The notes under the pieces: model-generated
Databases searched by the model: none
What the model was told of the DNA's origin: nothing
What the model saw: only the letters and a program-made list of their open reading frames with translations
Shown here: positions 59,501 to 64,000 of the stretch, piece after piece
Layout: each line of letters starts with the position of its first letter
Position numbering within the stretch: position 1 is the first letter of the stretch
Assembly: GCA_022360655.1 (NCBI GenBank)
Contig: JAKSCK010000237.1
Coordinates: 1 to 64,000, forward strand
Length of the DNA: 64,000 bases
Source of the DNA: Spirochaetales bacterium
Lineage (GTDB): Bacteria; Spirochaetota; Spirochaetia; DSM-2461
Reading direction: 5' to 3'
Position numbers and translations under genes: made by a program

Positions 59501-60139
59501 GGACTCCTTTCCAAATCTGGATTAAAAACGGCTCGATTAGAGATTTTCACCATCTTGAGCAAACTCCGCCTGCTGGCCATTCACCCTCCCCTCGCCGGAA
59601 GGCAATTTGCCGATGTTCCTTCGGGAAAAATGCGCATGATGGACAATCTTCTGGAAGAAGTCCTTGAGGAAGATCATAAAACCTTGGTTTTCAGCCAGTT
59701 TTTGGGTGCCTTGGATAGAATTGAATCCACCTGTCATCAACAGAATTGGAATTTCAGTCGACTCACAGGAAGCACCAAGGACCGTGAAGAGCAAATCCGC
59801 CGATTCCGAGAAGAAGAAGACAACCGCATCTTCTTGTTGAGTCTGAGGGCCGGGGGTGTTGGAATCAATCTCACGGCCGCTGATTATGTGATTCTTCTCG
59901 ATCCTTGGTGGAACCCGGCAGTGGAAGCCCAGGCCATTGACCGTGCACACCGCATGGGCCAACAGCGTCCGGTTATGGCCTACCGTCTCATCACCAAGGG
60001 CACCATTGAAGAAAAGGTCTTGGAGCTGCAGCAGCGAAAGAAAGACTTGATTGCCGGAGTTCTTGGAGATGGTGCCGCTCCAGATCTTACAGAAGATGAG
60101 ATCATGGATCTTTTTGAGCATGATGAAACTCACCTGTAA
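56576..60139 (+). CDS. SWIM zinc-finger SNF2-family DNA helicase/ATPase
   Basis: [17 protein letters not shown] (SWIM); [75 protein letters not shown]. Confidence 0.93.
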   Translation: [1187 protein letters not shown]

Positions 60140-60205
60140 GATAAAAATTGCACCACGCTCTTAAAAAAATCTCATCCCTGCTGGCACCATAGAAGGGGAT
60201 ACGTC

Positions 60206-60724
60206 ATGATCAGTTCCATGGACATACGGGACCGCATGAGCAAAACTCTCCTTTTCAAATACGTGCCTCACAAACTTCGTGATGAAATCCTTGATGCCTC
60301 AGATATTCTGACCTGTCATGAGGGTGATGTTGTGGTAAAGGAAGGAGAACCTGCCAATCATGTGTTTGTGGTTCTTCAAGGACAGGTGAGTGCCACGGTT
60401 TCTGATGAAGACGGAAAAGACACCTATCTCTCCACCATCGGAGAAGGGGAAATTTTCGGAGAGGCCGGGATATTTTTAAAGACATCCCGCACAGCCAATA
60501 TTGTGAGTTTAGGTTCTTCTGAAGTTCTCCGGATTGAACGAGATATTTTGCTTGGATTCATCAAACAAGATCCTTCTGTTGGCATCAAAGTTTTGATGAT
60601 TGTGATTTATGGTTTGCTGAAGAAACTCCGAGAATCCAACCAAGAATTGGCGTATGAACGTCAAGGTGATGTGGTTCAAGACGATATTGATGATCTTGTG
60701 GCCTCTCTCATGGAAGAGGGGTAA
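60206..60724 (+). CDS. Cyclic-nucleotide-binding (CNBD/Crp-like) domain protein without HTH
   Basis: EGDVVVKEGEPANHVFVVLQGQVSATV...IGEGEIFGEAGIFLKTSRTANIVSL. Confidence 0.85.
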   Translation: MISSMDIRDRMSKTLLFKYVPHKLRDEILDASDILTCHEGDVVVKEGEPANHVFVVLQGQVSATVSDEDGKDTYLSTIGEGEIFGEAGIFLKTSRTANIVSLGSSEVLRIERDILLGFIKQDPSVGIKVLMIVIYGLLKKLRESNQELAYERQGDVVQDDIDDLVASLMEEG

Positions 60725-60780
60725 TCGACACAGAAAGCAAATCATCAATAATTGTCCACCCTATGGTTCTGGAAGAAGTC

Positions 60781-62370
60781 TCAGCAATCCGTGCTATTTC
60801 CATGAAATCGGAACTGGCCTTTTCCGGCTTTTTTGGCCTCATACATGGCGGCATCCGCATCTCGTATGACCTCTTCAGGGGAGTTCTTGCATTGTGTGGA
60901 AGCACAGCGAATGCCAATACTGACCCCAATGGAGATGGAATGACCAGAAAGATTGAAGGGTTGAGAGATGGCATCCACCAGTTTTCCAGCTAAGATCCCA
61001 GCACTTCTCCAGGATGTCACGGAAAGCGCCACAACCACAAATTCATCCCCACCATAACGAGCCACCACATCACTTTCACGCACCGTTTCAGATAATCGAT
61101 AGGCCACCTGCTTCAGCAGGTGGTCACCCGCATCATGACCATGATTATCATTCACCCCTTTGAATCCATCTAAATCAAGGAAGAGCACTGCAAAGGACGA
61201 ACCTTCTTTGTGCAGAGTCATGAGTAAGTTAGCCAGAAAAGTAATGAGAAAACGTCGATTCGGGAGGGCGGTTAATCGATCATAGTTGGCAGAATGCTCC
61301 AAGGCATCACGACGGCTTTTGGATTGGATATACATCCGTGCAATCAAAATGGACGGAAAAACGGAAAGCAAGGTGATGAAAACGCCCATACCAATCAGGC
61401 CACGACGCATGGGGGAGAAATGCTCTGACAGTGTTTGGGCATCAATTCGAACCACCATGGTCCAGTGGTAATTCTTGGGCATTCCGGAGAGAGCCACCAT
61501 CGGACGGATTCTTCTTGAGATGAACACGCCCCGCCCCTCAGGTGTTTCAAATTCAATACTGCTAGCATGGGTACTCAGGATGGAAGGGGCCAATAGGGGA
61601 TAATCATTTTGGAATCGAAAATCCTTGCCTTCCAAAAACATAAATCCCCATTCCTTCTCTTGCTCGGTGGAAGAGAGGTAATACCCCTCCTCGTTCAAAA
61701 GAAATACGGCATCTTCCGAGTCATGAACATCTCCTGTGATTTCCTCCAGAAGGTTTTTTGCCGGAAAGTTGAGAATCACGATGCCCTGAGAAACCTGGTG
61801 CGAAAACACCGCGGTGGAAAAACGGATCATGGGCGAAAAGGGTTGTTCAAGTTCATGATTTTCAATATTCAAATCCAAGGGTGAAACATAGGTTTCTCCT
61901 GGCAAAAGGGCCATTGTTTGAGGGAAATAATAGCGATGTGACTTTTTTTGAAGTTTGTTCTGAGCCACAATCTCGGGTTGAGTCTCCACAAGATTTACCC
62001 GTACTTGCTCATTCCCCTGGACATCAAGAAATCGAACCTGAGAATAGATTTCCTTTACTTGGGCAAAGGCTTTAAAATCCTGCTGAACTTGAGAATAGTC
62101 CTGTGTTTCGATGGCCTCTTGTAAGCTTCCAAGTTGAGAAAGGAATTGAACATCTGCAACCACATCCTGGAATCGTGTGGCGGCTGTATGCTCGCGAGAC
62201 CGGAGATGCACCTCTTCTTCAAAAACCAAGGAATCCCGATAGGTATTGAGCTGACCTTCGTAGAACAGCACCAAGATCAGACTCACAATCATCCCAAAAA
62301 AAAGTGTGAGCAATAGAACCAACGGGCCTTTTTGAAGTTTTCGTTTTTGGTGATTCCAACCTAAACTCAC
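60781..62370 (-). CDS. Membrane diguanylate cyclase with extracytoplasmic (Cache-like) sensor
   Basis: Two TM segments; NYDRLTALPNRRFLITFLANLL, DLDGFKGVNDNHGHDAGDHLL, ARYGGDEFVVVAL intact GGDEF. Confidence 0.92.
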   Translation of the reverse strand: MSLGWNHQKRKLQKGPLVLLLTLFFGMIVSLILVLFYEGQLNTYRDSLVFEEEVHLRSREHTAATRFQDVVADVQFLSQLGSLQEAIETQDYSQVQQDFKAFAQVKEIYSQVRFLDVQGNEQVRVNLVETQPEIVAQNKLQKKSHRYYFPQTMALLPGETYVSPLDLNIENHELEQPFSPMIRFSTAVFSHQVSQGIVILNFPAKNLLEEITGDVHDSEDAVFLLNEEGYYLSSTEQEKEWGFMFLEGKDFRFQNDYPLLAPSILSTHASSIEFETPEGRGVFISRRIRPMVALSGMPKNYHWTMVVRIDAQTLSEHFSPMRRGLIGMGVFITLLSVFPSILIARMYIQSKSRRDALEHSANYDRLTALPNRRFLITFLANLLMTLHKEGSSFAVLFLDLDGFKGVNDNHGHDAGDHLLKQVAYRLSETVRESDVVARYGGDEFVVVALSVTSWRSAGILAGKLVDAISQPFNLSGHSISIGVSIGIRCASTQCKNSPEEVIRDADAAMYEAKKAGKGQFRFHGNSTDC

Positions 62371-62471
62371 TGTTCCTACCTATTCCCAAATGAATGGACA
62401 ATCCATTGATAATTACTGGTCTTAGGCTTTTATTATAAGTTTACCTAGGAATCTCTCTGCCAGAAATTGGC

Positions 62472-62501
62472 AAAAAAAACGCCTGGTAAGAACCAGGCGT
62501 T
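62472..62501 (-). terminator. Rho-independent terminator downstream of pckG (minus strand)
   Basis: AACGCCTGGT/ACCAGGCGTT; T8 on minus strand. Confidence 0.9.
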
Positions 62502-62554
62502 TTGTGCACATCAAAAGATGTCCATGCTCCTTGATAAATCAAAGGGCAGAATCA

Positions 62555-62577
62555 ACCACAGGATGCAATCCTGTGGT
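62555..62577. terminator. Perfect 10-bp stem-loop just downstream of the pckG stop
   Basis: ACCACAGGAT-GCA-ATCCTGTGGT. Confidence 0.55.
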
Positions 62578-62590
62578 CGTTATAAAAGGA

Positions 62591-64000
62591 TTAACCCAAG
62601 CGCTTCTCAAGAGCAGCAATCTGGTCAATCAACTCCTGAGGAGTCTTTTCGCCATAGGATTCATAGGTTTCCTTAATGGCGGCCAATTCTTTCTTCCAAC
62701 CTTCAGCATCAACGGCCAAAAGAGCGTCCATGTCAGCATCAGTAAGATCAAGACCTTCAATATTGATGTCTTCCTTCTTGGGAAGCTTACCAATGGGAGT
62801 CTCAACAGCCTCAACAGCATCATCACAGCGCTTGAACACCCACTCCAGAACCCGGCTGTTATCACCGAATCCAGGCCAGATGAACTTGCCTTCGGGAGAT
62901 TTGCGGAACCAGTTTGTGAAGAAGATCTTGGGAAGCTTTGCACCCTCGGTCTTACCAATCTTCAACCAGTGGTTGAGGAAGTCAGCAACATGGTAACCAA
63001 TGAAGGGACGCATAGCCATGGGATCACGGCGAACGGTACCAGCTTTGAGGTCAAGAGCAGCAGCGGTAATCTCAGAACCAGCAGCAGAACCCATGAAGGT
63101 TCCGTGGGTCCAGTCAAAGGCCTCATTCACCAAGGGGATGGTGGAGGGGCGACGACCACCGAAGAGGAAGGCGTCAATGGGAACACCAGCAGGATCTTCC
63201 CAGTTATCAGCAATAGAAGGACAGTTGGAAGCCTTGGCAGCAAATCGAGCATTGGGGTGAGCAGCAGGGGCCTCAGCCGTTGCAGGATCCCACTCGTTGC
63301 CCTTCCAGTCAATCAACTTGCCAGGAGCATCGTAGCCAATGCCTTCCCACCACACATCGCCGTCTTCTGTGAGGGCAACGTTAGTGAAGATGGTGTCTTT
63401 GGCACAGGAGTGCATGGCGTTGGGGTTGGAATCCATGGATGTACCAGGAGCCACACCAAAGAAGCCAGCCTCGGGGTTGATACCATAGAGGCGACCATCT
63501 TTGCCAAACTTCATCCAGGCAATGTCATCACCAACGGTTTCCACCTTCCAACCGGGGATGGTGGGGATGAGCATGGCCAAGTTGGTTTTACCACAAGCGG
63601 AAGGGAATGCACCGGTGATGTGCTTCACTTCGCCTTCGGGGCTGGTGAGTTTCAAAATCAGCATATGCTCAGCCATCCAACCCTCATCACGGGCCTGAAC
63701 GGAAGCAATGCGGAGAGCCAGACACTTCTTACCAAGAAGGGCGTTTCCACCATAACCGGAGCCAAAGGACCAGATCTCACGAGTTTCGGGGAAGTGACAG
63801 ATGTACTTCTCTTCAACGGGAGCACAGGGCCACTGGCCGTTGTCGCTCTCGCCTTCAGCAAGAGGCTTACCAACGGAGTGAACACAGGGGATGAACTCAC
63901 CATCAGCGCCGAGAACATCGTACACTTTGGGAGTCACACGAGCCATGATGTGCTTGTTGATCACAACGTAAGCGGAATCTGTGATTTCAAAACCAATCTT
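62591..64000 (-). CDS. pckG: Phosphoenolpyruvate carboxykinase (GTP), 5' end truncated by window edge
   Basis: [18 protein letters not shown] kinase loop; [26 protein letters not shown]; frame stays open to the edge ([21 protein letters not shown]). Confidence 0.96.
   Translation of the reverse strand, partial: KIGFEITDSAYVVINKHIMARVTPKVYDVLGADGEFIPCVHSVGKPLAEGESDNGQWPCAPVEEKYICHFPETREIWSFGSGYGGNALLGKKCLALRIASVQARDEGWMAEHMLILKLTSPEGEVKHITGAFPSACGKTNLAMLIPTIPGWKVETVGDDIAWMKFGKDGRLYGINPEAGFFGVAPGTSMDSNPNAMHSCAKDTIFTNVALTEDGDVWWEGIGYDAPGKLIDWKGNEWDPATAEAPAAHPNARFAAKASNCPSIADNWEDPAGVPIDAFLFGGRRPSTIPLVNEAFDWTHGTFMGSAAGSEITAAALDLKAGTVRRDPMAMRPFIGYHVADFLNHWLKIGKTEGAKLPKIFFTNWFRKSPEGKFIWPGFGDNSRVLEWVFKRCDDAVEAVETPIGKLPKKEDINIEGLDLTDADMDALLAVDAEGWKKELAAIKETYESYGEKTPQELIDQIAALEKRLG

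Noticed and set aside
56576-60139. SNF2 helicase as core of an anti-phage system
   Set aside because: SWIM-SNF2 proteins are common outside defence loci, and neighbours (GH36, CNBD protein) are not defence genes

Overview
The window is about 64 kb of bacterial chromosome. Its gene content suggests a spirochaete-like anaerobe, but this is inferred from gene style and was not tested. Housekeeping and metabolic genes: class II ketol-acid reductoisomerase (ilvC), an oxaloacetate decarboxylase Na+ pump (oadG-oadA-oadB), GTP-type PEP carboxykinase (cut by the right edge), a D-2-hydroxyacid dehydrogenase, an M16 peptidase, an Fe-S carrier/Mrp operon, a metal-type ABC transporter, an alpha-galactoside-type locus (ABC transporter, YesMN-like two-component system, GH36), a SWIM-SNF2 helicase and several cyclic-nucleotide signalling proteins. 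The most unusual region is 6.3-20.7 kb. It holds four consecutive paralogous lipoprotein genes built as lipobox, cadherin-like domain, (A-B-FN3)n, PPC. The first carries five tandem modules with start-to-start spacings of 963, 960, 960 and 960 bp. The array is bracketed and interrupted by three copies of an intergenic repeat, each with a hairpin of different sequence at the same position. A second surface-protein locus (30.5-42.4 kb) encodes a 1640-aa Ig-array protein ending in a putative outer-membrane barrel, a 1928-aa Ig-like/propeller-like lipoprotein and a divergent small barrel protein. I saw no CRISPR array, rRNA, clear tRNA or transposase. All family calls come from reading motifs by eye; no database search was run.
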